Assembly: GCA_964036315.1 (NCBI GenBank)
Contig: OZ038480.1
Coordinates: 6,642,703-6,706,702, forward strand
Length of the DNA: 64,000 nucleotides
Source: Acanthosepion esculentum
Lineage: Eukaryota > Mollusca > Cephalopoda > Sepiida > Sepiidae
Reading direction: 5' to 3'
Below the pieces are notes generated by a model. The model searched no databases. It saw only the letters and a program-made list of their open reading frames with translations, and was not told where the DNA came from. A program made the translations under genes and the position numbers. Below are positions 21,640-32,339 of the stretch, one piece after another. Positions within the stretch are counted from its first letter, which is position 1; each line of letters starts with the position of its first letter.

Positions 21640-22172
21640 CATGCATTGCTGCAACATCTGGTCTGGGGCTTCTACTTATTTATTTAGAAATACTTAACAA
21701 AATCCAAAGAAGAATCTGCAATGTTATCGGTTCTGACCTGGCATCTCACCTTCAGTCACTTTCCTACCATCACAATATAATTTCCCTGTGCCTCTTCTAT
21801 AAATATTTTCCTGTTAATTGTTCTGATGAGCTTTACTCTTTGGTACTTAGACTTTACGAATTAAAGCACGTTACTAGATTGGCTGCTAGTTCCCATCGTC
21901 TTATAGTTGGGAATGCTAGTTGCAACCATAGGTTCTATGCAGACAATTTCTTTTCTTAACACTTCTTGCTTGTGGAACCCTCTTCCAGCGTTTTGCTTTC
22001 CAGTCAACTTTGATCTTCAAAAATATCAATTGTTATCTTCTCTCTTTTAAACTGTTGTTCTTTTATTGTCCTCTTTCCGTAACAATGTTTTCTCATCTTC
22101 ACTCACACTCAGTAAATCCTTGCATCTTAGTGGCTTTATTGCCTTGCTTAGATTGAAATGATTAAAAAAAAG
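21640..22172 (+). mobile_element. LINE family I, copy 4, 3' end
   Basis: Starts at ATGCATTGCTGCAACATCTG (the PCMEYCCHIWSG region of copy 1) and runs through KIQRRICNVIGSDLASHLQS and a YKYF-like region. It ends TTGCATCTTAGTGGCTTTAT, then TGCCTTGC...GAAATGATT and an A-rich tail. Several stops and frameshifts are present. It is a typical dead 5'-truncated copy. Confidence 0.8.
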
Positions 22173-22714
22173 AATCTAACTTAAATAACTGATGAACATG
22201 CATCAAATTTTATTTCATGATATATTCAATTTCTTATAGACGAAATTTGTGCAATATATATATATATATATTGATGATTACATGTAGCATGAAACAGCCT
22301 GTCGCCTCTAAGTGTTGACTTCTATGTTCACTTTTATATTTGCACATGCTCTATCTCTGATATTGAGCACTTTATCCCATAAATATAGCACACTTTAAGA
22401 CTATATTTCTTCCTATATATATATATATATATTTATGCAATATATCTTTGAGAATTGAAAACACAAAATTCAAATAAATAGGCATTTTTTACTTCTCTTA
22501 TTCAGAAACAAAGATCAGAACTTTTTTAAAAAAGAAAATGTATTTTAGAGACTTTATAATAAAAATCAGAAAAATTTTTTAACTAACAGATTTCAACTAT
22601 GTTTTTCTATATTGCTTTTGTCCATGAAATAAAAACATTTTTTGTGTAATTCAATATTTAGGATTGAAATATGTTTGCATGACATCTAGGATCAGTGTAG
22701 TAGCTGTGCATGTT
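22173..22714. other. No recognised gene; short AT tracts
   Basis: AT-rich spacer with two short (AT)n runs near 22254-22271 and 22415-22432. No motif. Confidence 0.5.
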
Positions 22715-22917
22715 ATGGACTGAACATGTGAGTAATGAGGAAGTTTTAAGAAGAATAGAAACACAAAGGACATTTATATCCAGTATCAGAAAGAGTGAGT
22801 GGGAATTTGTTGGGAAAAATAACAAGGAAAGAGGGCTTGAAGAATTTGACACTCACAAGACATAGCGGAGTCAAAAATGACAAAGAGAAACAGAGGGACA
22901 CCTACCTGACAAACCTG
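22715..22917 (+). mobile_element. RTE-like LINE, pol C-terminal tail
   Basis: Translation shows WTEHVSNEEVLRRI (about 22717-22758) and, after a frameshift near 22790, GKITRKEGLKNLTLTRHSG and QRDTYLTNLY. This order (WTxHVTNEEVLRR, then RKxxxLGHIxRxEGLxxLxLxGxxxGxRxRGRQR) is a conserved C-terminal region in RTE-type non-LTR retrotransposons common in invertebrates. The fragment runs directly into a CA microsatellite at 22918. A related minus-strand fragment lies at 24040-24490. Confidence 0.65.
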
Positions 22918-22947
22918 TATACACACACACTAACACACACACACACA

Positions 22948-23043
<96 letters not shown>

Positions 23044-23093
23044 CATTGAGCTCCTCCTTGGGTCTACCCATACGGATTACCTAGTTTTTCGTA

Positions 23094-23154
<61 letters not shown>

Positions 23155-23210
23155 TACATACATATATACATACATATATATTTAGACATTTATATATATA
23201 TGCATACATA
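22918..23210. repeat. (CA)n/(TA)n compound microsatellites
   Basis: About 97 bp of CA repeats to 23017, then a TA tract to about 23043. A 52-bp unique island (about 23044-23095, containing CTCCTTGGGTCTACCCATAC) follows, then a second TA tract to about 23140 leading into CA and CATA repeats. Confidence 0.95.
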
Positions 23211-23292
23211 TATTAATTCATTTTGGTACAAAGAAAAATTAAGTATGCATATTCAGTGGCTCTATGAATATCTTTAGGTATATCAATAAGTT

Positions 23293-23345
<53 letters not shown>
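23293..23345. repeat. (CT)n(AT)n microsatellite
   Basis: A CT tract of about 25 bp leads into an AT tract of about 28 bp. Confidence 0.95.
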
Positions 23346-23347
<2 letters not shown>

Positions 23348-24039
23348 CAGCTAATATCAAACATTAGTTTTCATCCATTGTTAAAAGACACTGTGTATGC
23401 ATATATTTAATGTGATAAGTCTGTTCAACCATTTTTAATGGAAAGTAGCACTCCCCCATCCAGAATAGAGCCATTCCCTTTCCTACCATGACACTAACCC
23501 AAGCATTAAAAAAATATATCAAAGACATAAATATCCATAAACAACCTGTTAAAAAGCACTCCTTGCTTGTCAGCTGATTGATGTCTCCGGCCGCCACCCC
23601 CCTGTGTCTAATCTGACTTAAAAAGCTAGAGGTCAGTGGGTACAGTTCACATATTTCTTGACTATTTAATTCCTTCTCTGTTGATAAAATTTTCACTGGA
23701 AGATGTGGCCTTTTCATGCAATGGTAACTTTGTATTTTATAAAATGTTTTCTTCTTTATGCATTTCTACTCGTATGGTGAAATGTTCACCTACAAAAAAT
23801 TCTCTTCCAAAGAATCAAATAAATCCACAAGTAATTATTATACTGTCATTATTTACTCAAGATCATAAGTTATTGTTATATACCGTACCTATGAACACTA
23901 GTGGGTATGTTCCAATCCTCATAAATACATTGGACACTATTGTAAGTGGGGGTAATATGCTGTCTAAATAGTCCACCACTAGCAGTGGTTTACCTACTTC
24001 ACACCGCTGGTGAGTATTGTATTTTGTTGATGTTATAAA
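23346..24039. other. No recognised gene
   Basis: Contains overlapping frames of 111 codons (plus, 23636-23971) and 117 codons (minus, 23717-23364). Neither shows a family motif and they overlap on opposite strands. I call nothing here. Confidence 0.4.
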
Positions 24040-24490
24040 GATTACCATTTCCAACCTCCATTTTGGTTATTCCTCATTCAGTAACCCTTCCTACGTGATT
24101 TGCCACTTTCCTCCATTTCTCTTGCCTTCAACATATCCTATGAGTGTCAAACTCTCCAGACCTCTTTCCTCATTATGTGCTCTAAAATTGCCTTTTAATT
24201 TACAATCTTCTTAAAACCTTTGTCATTGATCACATGTTCAGTCCATGGCATTCTCATCATCCTTCTGTAGAACCACATTTCTATTGCTTCATGTCTCTTT
24301 TTCATCTGTTAGGAGATTGTCCAACATTTACTGTCATGTAGGAGGACTAATATTACATAACAGTTCAGTACTCTTTATTTTTCTAATGAAATTTTCTTGT
24401 TTCTTAATATTTTGCTTATCTTCTGGAAGACACCTTTCATTATCCCAATGCACTTTTGGATTTCATTATTACATTTTCCATCCTAGATTT
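24040..24490 (-). mobile_element. RTE-like LINE, pol C-terminal fragment
   Basis: Minus-strand frames read KMKGVF, KISLEK, a piece like CYVISVLLHDSKCWTIS, then KKRHEAIEMWFYRRMMRMPW and TEHV (about 24295-24235), and finally DMLKARE near 24125. The EMWFxRRMMRIPWTxHV block, followed by VTNxEVL and a basic GxR region, is characteristic of the RTE-like C-terminus also seen at 22715-22917. Stops and frameshifts are present throughout. The two fragments face opposite ways and are about 1.1 kb apart. Confidence 0.65.
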
Positions 24491-24906
24491 TTAAATTTTC
24501 CTGTTTGCTTGAATTCAAATTCATAATTCACATCTTGGGCTGTTCTCTAGCTGACAGAAAAAAATTTTGGCATTGAGAAATGTACAATGGGTGTTGACAG
24601 AGAACAAATGAAAGTGAGAAACACATAAGACAGAACTCAATTAGGCAATCAGGAAATCACCAGAATATTTAAGAAGCAGACGCCATTAAATCAAAAGAGA
24701 TGTCAGCAAAGAATCCTTCAGAAAAAAAGGAAAAATCTTAGAAACCAAACAACGTAGTAGAAAATTCAAGGGATAAGTCACTGGACAATTTCCACTGGAA
24801 AACTTTTCTTAAATGGGACAAGAGAGGAACTCGACAACTTGACAAGAAAACTGATGACAGGTGGAAAAAAATGGACTTTAGCGGCTTATTTTCCATCCCT
24901 CTTCTC

Positions 24907-25200
24907 TTGAAAGATTGGCTGCTAGGTCTCATCAATTTACAGTTCAAGTGTCTGGGATGTAACTGTAAGCTCTATGCTAGCAGTTTCTTTTCTCACACTC
25001 CTCACTTTTTCAGTCAACTTTAATCTTCAAAAATTTAAATGCAATGTCAATTGCTATCTGCTATCCTCCTGATTACTCTTCTTTTGTTCCTGCTACTTAG
25101 TAATGTTTCTGTTTTCTAATTCTTCTATACACAGTAACCCCCCCCTTGTGTCTCAGTGACTTTACTGCCTTGCTTGGAGTGAACTTCCTTAATAAAAACA
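24907..25200 (+). mobile_element. LINE family I, copy 5, 3' end
   Basis: Only the terminal part remains: AGATTGGCTGCTAGGTCTCA (the RLASRSH region), AACTGTAAGCTCTATGCTAG, TTCAAAAATTTAAATGCAAT and the 3' terminus with TGCCTTGCTTGGAGTGAAC, A-rich afterward. An expanded C run (CCCCCCC near 25139) replaces the usual ACCCC. It lies immediately upstream of the R4-like LINE. Confidence 0.75.
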
Positions 25201-25754
25201 ACACAATCTTCCTAACCACTTGTCCTCACTCTCATCTGAAATGAGGCCTTGACATAAAGAATAAAAGAGTGATGTACCAAAAGTTACGGAGAAGCTGACA
25301 TGACAAATGCAAGCGAAGACACAAAGAATCAGGCGTTATGAAAAAAGAAACAGATTCTTCTGGCAAGACAAGATCTTCAAAGAAGATGCTAAGAAAATAT
25401 ATTGAGAACTTGGAAAAAATAAAAAATAGATAAAAATAAAATAGAGATAAATGACCCACCAAATATCCATGAAGTCAAAGTGTTCTGGTGTAAGATGTGG
25501 GAAGACTGCAAAATGCACAACGAAAGAGCTACATGGATCGAGCAACAACAGGAACAACACACACATATAGAGTGCCAAAAATGGATGGGTATCAATATTA
25601 CTGAAACAATCACTGCTATCTGCAAAACCAAAAATTGGAAAGCACTAGGAATAAACTGAATAGCCAATTTTTGGATAAAATATCTCTCTAGCACCCACGC
25701 ATGAGCATACAATGATATAATCATAACCCAGAAAAATGCCCCAAATGTCTCACA

Positions 25755-26362
25755 TTGGGAGTAACATGCCTACTCTCAAAAACAGAAGAGATGCAGAACA
25801 CAAAGAACTATAGGCCCATCACCTGCCTACCAACAATGTACAAGATCCTCACTTCTATCATAACTGAGAGGACATACAACTTCTTTGAGAAAAACAATTT
25901 ACTCCCAGCAGAAGAGAAGGGATGTAAAAGAGGACGTTACAGGTGCAAGGTGAAAACAAGGAAAAGAAGTTTACCGATAGCATCGATTGACTACAGAAAG
26001 GCATTCGACAGTGTTCCATATTCATGAATAAAGAAAAGCCTAAAAATATACAGAGTATGCTCAAATTCATAAAGGAGAGCATGAAAAACTGGAAGACTAC
26101 ACTAAACCTAAACCATACAAACAGGTCATTAACACCGAGATGAATCAACATTAAAAGCAGAATCTTCCAAGGAAATTCATTGTCACCACTACTTTTCTGC
26201 TTTACATTAGCACTACTCAGCTGTCTACTGAACAACAGTAGCCATGGATACAGTATACAGAATGGCAAACTGAATCGCCTGGTCTTTCCTGATGATTTTG
26301 AAACATTTGCTAAGGATGACAACCAGCAGAAAAACCTATTCACCATTTGTCAAAACTTTTAG
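25755..26362 (+). pseudogene. R4-like LINE reverse transcriptase, motifs 1-C
   Basis: The first frame (25755-26027) carries NYRPITCLPTMYKILTSIIT and DYRKAFDSVP with the first catalytic Asp. A stop and frameshift follow. A second frame (26180-26362) carries SPLLFCFTLALLSCLLNNSS and LVFPDDFETFAKDDN. The canonical motif C is (Y/F)xDD; here FPDD keeps both aspartates. In motif B the usual QGD is QGN. It is consistent with an inactive copy of the R2/R4 superfamily RT. Confidence 0.75.
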
Positions 26363-26480
26363 CGAAAACATTAGGATGGAGTTTCGAATCAACAAATGTT
26401 CCAAAAACATCGCCAAAGGCAGTAAACTAACAAAAACTATGAATTTAGGCCTTGATATCAATAACAAGAGTAAAGAACTA

Positions 26481-26850
26481 GACCAAGATGGTAGATACAA
26501 ATACTTAGGAATTAATGAAGGAGATGGAATAAAATATTCAATTATGAAGAAAAAGACCAAGATGGTAGATACAAATACTTAGGAATTAATGAAGGAGATG
26601 GAATACAATATTGAATTATGAAGAAAAAGACCAAGATGGTACATACAAATACTTAGGAATTAATGAAGGAGATGGAATACAATATTGAATTATGAAGAAA
26701 AAGACCAAGATGGTAGATACAAATACTTAGGAATTAATGAAGGAGATGGAATACAATATTGAATTATGAAGAAAAAGACCAAGATGGTACATACAAATAC
26801 TTAGGAATTAATGAAGGAGATGGAATACAATATTGAATTATGAAGAAAAA
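26481..26850. repeat. Minisatellite inside the LINE, 74-bp unit, 5 copies
   Basis: GACCAAGATGGTAGATAC recurs at 26481, 26555, 26629, 26703 and 26777, then a broken copy at 26851, so the period is 74 bp. The unit is made of the LINE's own coding sequence (DGRYKYLGINEGDGIKY). Because 74 is not a multiple of three, each copy changes frame. GTAGATAC and GTACATAC alternate in the last four copies, suggesting a two-unit (148-bp) duplication step. Confidence 0.95.
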
Positions 26851-26984
26851 GATCCAAAAATAATTTTATAGGAGAGTGCATTTGATACTAGAAAGCAACC
26901 TTAATGGTTGATAATAAAATAAAGCCTATCAACACCTTAGCTATACCCGTAGTAACATACAGCTTCAACATTATTAAATGAAAG

Positions 26985-27370
26985 TTGAATGACATTAAAA
27001 GATTGGATGCCAAGACCAGAAGAATGCCTACCCAAATAAGGATGAACCACCCAAAATCAGATGTTGATAGGATGTATGTACCAAGAGCTTTAGGGGGTCG
27101 AGGCCTAATCCAAGTTGAACTAATTCTAAAAACTACAACAATCAGATTGGAAGACTACCTCACAAAAACCCATCGCTGATATAAAGCGAATGGACGCTAA
27201 AACAAGAAAGTTTCTCATTTGTGACAGCATATGCTTCATTCCAAGTCTGATGTTGATCATCTGTATGTGGCCAGATCTGAATGAAGCAGAGGATTACAAA
27301 ACCACAACAATCAGCCTTCAGAGATATCTGGAAACTACAGAAGCCTGGATGATAATCTGTGTTAAAGAAC
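26985..27370 (+). pseudogene. R4-like LINE thumb domain with a second, diverged copy
   Basis: The frame at 26985-27179 reads IKRLDAKTRRM and HPKSDVDRMYVPRALGGRGL, then KTTTIRLEDYLTKTH. Starting at 27190, MDAKTRKFLI is followed in another frame by SKSDVDHLYVARSE and then KTTTISLQRYLETTEAWM. The same short domain therefore occurs twice in tandem, the second more diverged. Either an internal duplication or two nested insertions would explain this. Confidence 0.65.
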
Positions 27371-27399
27371 ATAAAAGTAGTAAGAAACTTTAGTCAGCA

Positions 27400-28250
27400 A
27401 TAAAGGAAGTCAACAAATTCAAAATGGAGTTTCAAGTGGGTGAAGAAATGCAAGTAAAACATAATACCCTGACTGCAGCTGCAAAAACCTTAAAAAACAA
27501 AGCAAAGGTAAATACATTCAACCAGGTACAGAAACAATGGTACGATAAACCTCTGCATGGTTAATATTTGGCCAGTACCAAACAAGCTGATGTAGACAAA
27601 CCCCATACTCATCAGTGGCTATGCAGGGTTAAAAGCTGAAACTGAATGTTTTATTCTTGTTGCACATGACCAATGCTTGCTAACTAGAAATTACTAAACA
27701 CATATACTGAAAAATTGTGTTCGCCCAAAATGCAGATTCCGTGATATGCAGAAACAATAGACCATCTTCTATCGGGTTGCATGGTATTGGCACCTACTAT
27801 ATATATATAAAACTCAACATGACAGAGTGGGCCAATATCTGCACTGAAAAATCTGCAACACTTACAGAAAGGAAACTGCAAGGAATTAGTATGAACACTA
27901 CCCAGACCCAGTTATGGAGATAGGAACGGTATCAATTTTATGGGACTTTACAATACACACAGATAAAGAACAATGAAAGCTAATCTCCCTGACTTTGTGA
28001 TCAGAGATCACAAAGACAAAATGTTCCTCCTTGGTGATAGGGCACTCCCTGCAGACTGTAATGTATCTTTGAAAGACTTATAGTATTAAATCAAGAGAAT
28101 ATGGAATTGCCAAAAAGGTAAAGATGGTGGTGCCAACTGTAATCAGAGCACTAGGAACAGTTAGAGAATTTTGCCCATTAGTTGAAAGCATTAGATTTAT
28201 CTGAGTTTATGTGTTGCAGAAGATTTCTCTGTTTAGCATAAATAATAAAA
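27400..28250 (+). pseudogene. R4-like LINE C-terminal Cys/His and endonuclease region
   Basis: Decayed frames show KWYDKPLHG near 27536, THQWLCRV near 27607 and the zinc-knuckle-like remnant KCRF ... AETIDHLLSGCMVLA (about 27730-27790). ILWDFTIHTDKEQ (about 27930-27970) and ANLPDFVIRDHKDKMFLLGD followed by RALPADCNVSLK (about 27982-28075) come next. The PD...D-x-K arrangement is the restriction-like endonuclease expected at the C-terminus of R2/R4 elements. VVPTVIRALGTVREF marks the end. No frame is continuous. Confidence 0.65.
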
Positions 28251-28352
28251 TAAAAATCATTGATACGTAATGGCTGTAGGATATTGCTCAATATCCGATA
28301 ATCAGCTAACACTGTCCCATAAGTTGTGCAAAAAGACAAATAATAATAATGA

Positions 28353-30465
28353 ATTCATAACTAGCCTTTGTATGTTTAGATTTTACTCCCAGTAAATGTT
28401 GTGGATTATCCAAATACCTTTCCTAAATCAATTAAATATTAGAAAATCCAAAAAATAAACAGAAATGTCTCGGCAGGTGGTTGTCGTGTTCAATTCTTTT
28501 CATGACAAACTTTTCAATTTTTAAATTGCTTCCAATATGATGGGGGTGCTGAAAAATTCTTGATCTAATCAAAAGAAGTCCTGATGTTTGGTTATATGGT
28601 AAGACGTTGAGAAGTTGCACAGACTGAGAGCGTTTAAGTTTTTAGTTAGTAATGAATAAAAAAAGTTTTATTTCTAAATGAAAAATATCTCGTCTTATTA
28701 ATTATGTAAAAATCAATATTCTTATGAAAAGTAAAAAAAATGAATTATCCCAATAAATACCATCCTAATACCAAAATGACAAAAGTTGAAAATATCACAA
28801 ATTCTGTCTAAAATCTCTTTTTCCTAAAATCAAATCAAACTTTTATATCAATAATGTCCAAATATTTCAGGATGATAGCCATATCATTTATTTTACAAGA
28901 GGAACAAAGAAAAAAAAATCAATTTAAAAAATGAATAAAATTTAAATGAATGAATAAGTTTTATTTGGATAATTCACCAATTTATAAAATTCAAAAAAAA
29001 GAGAAAATCTGACAATTACAAAGAAATAAAGTGCTTACACTGGCAAACAATGTCTGAGTAAAATTGTCAAACATTGCAAATGGTCTGATAAAATAATCAA
29101 TTACTTAACTGCTAATGAGAAAAGCTGGTTATTTATTCCAATATTTCAAGTTGCTGATAAGATTTCATAGCGTGGTTGAGGGGCGTTTTTTGGAGACCAC
29201 CTACTCTATATCATTGACCCATGCCAGAAGATTATACAAGACTTTCTTCTTTGTCCTAATAAAGATATTTTTGTTTTAATAGTTTTGAAAAAATAATACA
29301 AAGAGTTGAGTCATACTGAGTTGTAAAGTTTTTTCCATTGTCTCAATGAGACTTTTTCAAGGGCATCGAGTTCGGCAAAAGGCATGTCTGCTCTTTTGTT
29401 CAAGGATTAATAAAACACAGAAAATTGATTACAACTTCCCCATTGTGTCATTCTGTTTGTCCAGTGACACCAAAATGTCTACCAAATTATCAGCTGAGAA
29501 TAAAGTCATTTATGAGATTAGGGGAGGAAAAAAAGAAAGAAAAATGCTTGATCGTACCATATTTGGTGTTTATTCAGCATGAAGGGATTCAGTTGGTCAG
29601 TGGACTGAGTCAGAATAACAAGTAATGAATGCAATTGAATCTAGAACAGTATCACAACTAAACAGGATCATAAAATCAACTCTGTGATTATATGCAAATG
29701 AATTAGTGAGCACACTCCCCAATCGATACAAACCTTCTTTGTTCCCAATCTCTATTCCAGCTAACAGTAAAACTCTTAAAACATTATAATCTTCAATGAG
29801 CTTATTGTTCTTATAATTGTGAGCCATCTTTTTTGTTTTTTCTGCTCTTCATCAAACTGTCAATCCATTATTTATGATGAACTGGATCATCTCTTCATGA
29901 TCAAGTTTCTATATTTACACACGCGATTCAATCTGCTCTTTATAGCCAGGAGTCAATATGTCCTTGATTTATTTCTGAAAGAAACCATCTTTTAAAGAAT
30001 AGTTTCTAAAGTTAATACTATGCCAAGTTAATTCTGAGAATTAAGAATGTGAGAAAATATGTGTTAAATAAAAATCTATCCCCACCCTTGGGCTTTGATC
30101 TATTTTTAGTTATGTCTATTTATAGAAATGTTGTCAGCAAGATCACTAGAAATTAGAAGGGGTGTTACGATCTCAACATCCCCAGTTTTAGTTCTTAAAA
30201 CAGGATGTCATTTGAAGGAACCCGTATCACAAATACACTCTGTTCCTTCTAAAAATATAGAGATTGTCATCAATCAGCAATAAATAATAAAATGGCACAC
30301 CTCAATGTAACGCTCAGTGAGTCTCACATTAGGCAATAGGCTGCTCCATACTCATGGCCTTGTGTCAAACTAAGTCACACTTAATAAATAACCCTAATGC
30401 TTCTTGGCCTTTAGAATTTCTAAATTCAATTCCATGTGGCTTAAGTCCACCCCAGGTGGATATGC
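28353..30465. other. No recognised gene
   Basis: About 2.1 kb of AT-rich sequence with no identifiable gene. Short frames on both strands (for example 29346-29582 plus, 29827-29597 minus) have no motif. It could hold very old element debris. Confidence 0.45.
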
Positions 30466-30610
30466 AGGTGGTGTCATAGATAGTAGCTTAGAATGAGAAA
30501 TCAGATAGCTGAGTTCAAGTTCCAGTTGAGTTCCATTCACTTACACACAAATACCCTTGGCAAAGGCATGAATCTACCACTTCTCCCCCATATATGTGTT
30601 AAATAACAGG
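30466..30610 (+). mobile_element. tRNA-derived SINE (family II), copy 2
   Basis: Begins with a tRNA-like head GGTGGTGTCATAGATAGTAG and box B-like GAGTTCAAGTTCC. Then comes CATTCACTTACACACAAATA and CCCTTGGCAAAGGCATGAAT, matching the minus-strand element at 8759-9044. It is truncated or diverged after about 30610. Confidence 0.65.
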
Positions 30611-31829
30611 ACTTGTACCTGGAAAAATCATTGTTATCTCCAAAAATTGTTAATACAATTTTCACTTGAAAAATGTAGAATTATTCTTACAATCCAAAAA
30701 TGTATTTTAGCTTTGAATAACCCACAAAGGGCTGATAAACCATAAAAAACAAATCCATCAAAAACCCCTTCAGGTATCGCTTTTCAATGCATATAAAGGG
30801 ATAGAATCATGGAGAAAATCCCTGATGCCTGAGGCATCCCAAAAGGGAAGTGTCTAGAAAACTGAACAAATTTTGAAACTATCCTGGTATCAGATCTCAC
30901 ATTATTAGTGACCTTTTATTGAACCTGTCTTTATCGTTAAGAAATCAGTAAATAAATACTACAAGTAAATTAAAAAATTTCATTTAATGAAAAAAAAAAA
31001 TTCCTTGATAAATTCTTCCTATTAAAAACAAATCTTTGAAAAACTATTTGTTACTTCTAAGGGCATTAAAAGTTCCTCTCTTACCAATGACTTTCTCATC
31101 ATTTGATTAATTCTACCGTTTGATTGAAGATGATGTAAATGCAAATTATTGTCTTGGTTGAAAAAAAGGAAAATATTTTATAATGTTAATCACACTCATT
31201 AACATATAAATTTTTTGTATCTGCATAATTTTCAGTCGCCGTATTCAAGCCATTGTTTACTGTCATATGCTGATAAAGTTTCAAGTCAGAATTTTTTACC
31301 ATGTTAAAGAAGCTACAAAATATTTCCAGAAAGGATTTATCTATTTTGAATAACTTGATAACACATTATACAGTCTTGATATAAACTGACAAGCAATCAG
31401 AAACAACTTTACTGCACATGAAACCGAAACTCTTCTATGAGGTTACGCAGTTGGGAGTATGATACCATTAAGTGAGTTGCTTTTACTTTCAGGTCAACCT
31501 TTGTTCATGCTTTTCTGCTTAACAGACCATTCAAATTTGTTGCTCTATTTTCTCAAATTTTTGTTGCCTTCCAACATATTTTTAACCACAGTCATTTTGT
31601 CTACAAGATTTGTTTTTTCAAGATAACAGGAATTTTCTATAAACCCAAATAAATTCAGATGGAAAAATTTATGAATCTTCTTTGAAAACTGGGTACACAT
31701 ATTTTTTGGTCATCTTATAATTTGGCAAAAAAAAAAGAAAGAAAAGCGGAATGAAAATTATCTTGTCATTTGGCAAATCATTTCAGGTTTTATTGATCAG
31801 AATAAAGCAAAATATTTGGATTTCTAATT
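30611..31829. other. No recognised gene
   Basis: AT-rich sequence. Some minus-strand pieces faintly resemble an LTR-retroelement integrase end (HHLQSNGRINQMMR near 31125), but not enough to call. Confidence 0.4.
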
Positions 31830-32339
31830 TTATGATAGAAACAGAAATGAAATAAAAGGAAAATAGACAAGAAAGAAAAGGAATAAAAATGGAAGTAGAA
31901 GGCAAGAAGTAAAAACCAATCATAATGGAAGGAAAAAGATGAGAAAATTAATAAAGAAAACGTTACTGAAAAGAGAGTGAAGGAAATGACAGAGTATGAG
32001 TAAAGAAAGAAAGATTAAAATAAAAAGGAAAAGAAAAAGAAAATGAAATAAAAAAACAAGAAAAAAAACAAACAAAAAGAAAATCAGACAAGAAAGAAAG
32101 AAAGAAAAAGAACAAGGAAAGGAAAGAAAAATGAAAAAGAAACAAGAAAAAATGCAATTAAGGTAAACGAAAAAGAAAAGTTAAAGGACAGAGATAAAAG
32201 AAAGAAAGACAGAAAAAAAGGAAAGAAAAAAGAAAAGAAAGAAAAAGAGAATGAAAGAAACAAGCAAAAGGCAATTAAAAAAAACAAAAAAATTATTAAG
32301 CTTTCCTTCATTGCCTGCACTTAGTGAAGAAAACAAGTA
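31830..32339. repeat. Polypurine region flanking the GA satellite
   Basis: About 500 bp where the plus strand is overwhelmingly A and G (GAAAGAAAAGGAATAAAAAT and similar) without a fixed period. It appears to be an eroded or precursor part of the adjacent array. Minus-strand Phe/Ser/Leu frames over it are by-products. Confidence 0.8.

Larger units (their letters stand above)
25215..28352 (+). mobile_element. R2/R4 (Dong-like) LINE, near full length, decayed
   Basis: A single-ORF LINE whose pieces lie in the expected order. The linker before RT is QRIRRYEKRNRFF...KEDAKK (from about 25300). RT motifs are NYRPITCLP (25806-25832), SIDYRKAFDSVP (about 25983-26020), RIFQGNSLSPLLFC (about 26161-26202) and LVFPDDFETFA (about 26281-26313). 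The thumb includes RYKYLGINEGDGIKY, KRLDAKTRRM and NHPKSDVDRMYVPRALGGRG. The tail carries a Cys/His motif (AETIDHLLSGC at about 27750-27780) and an endonuclease-like PDFVIRDHKDKM (about 27993-28028). It ends at an AAT microsatellite (28341-28352), as known for Dong elements. Numerous frameshifts and stops are present. Confidence 0.8.

Noticed and set aside
25389..26560. Minus-strand frames of 74-162 codons opposite the R4-like LINE
   Set aside because: They are antisense shadows; the plus strand carries recognisable RT motifs in order.
31000..31700. Faint Ty3-like integrase end on the minus strand (HHLQSNGRINQ)
   Set aside because: A single short block without supporting RT, integrase core or LTR; too weak to call.
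31963..32320. Minus-strand Phe/Ser/Leu-rich frames
   Set aside because: Antisense of a polypurine tract, not a membrane protein.
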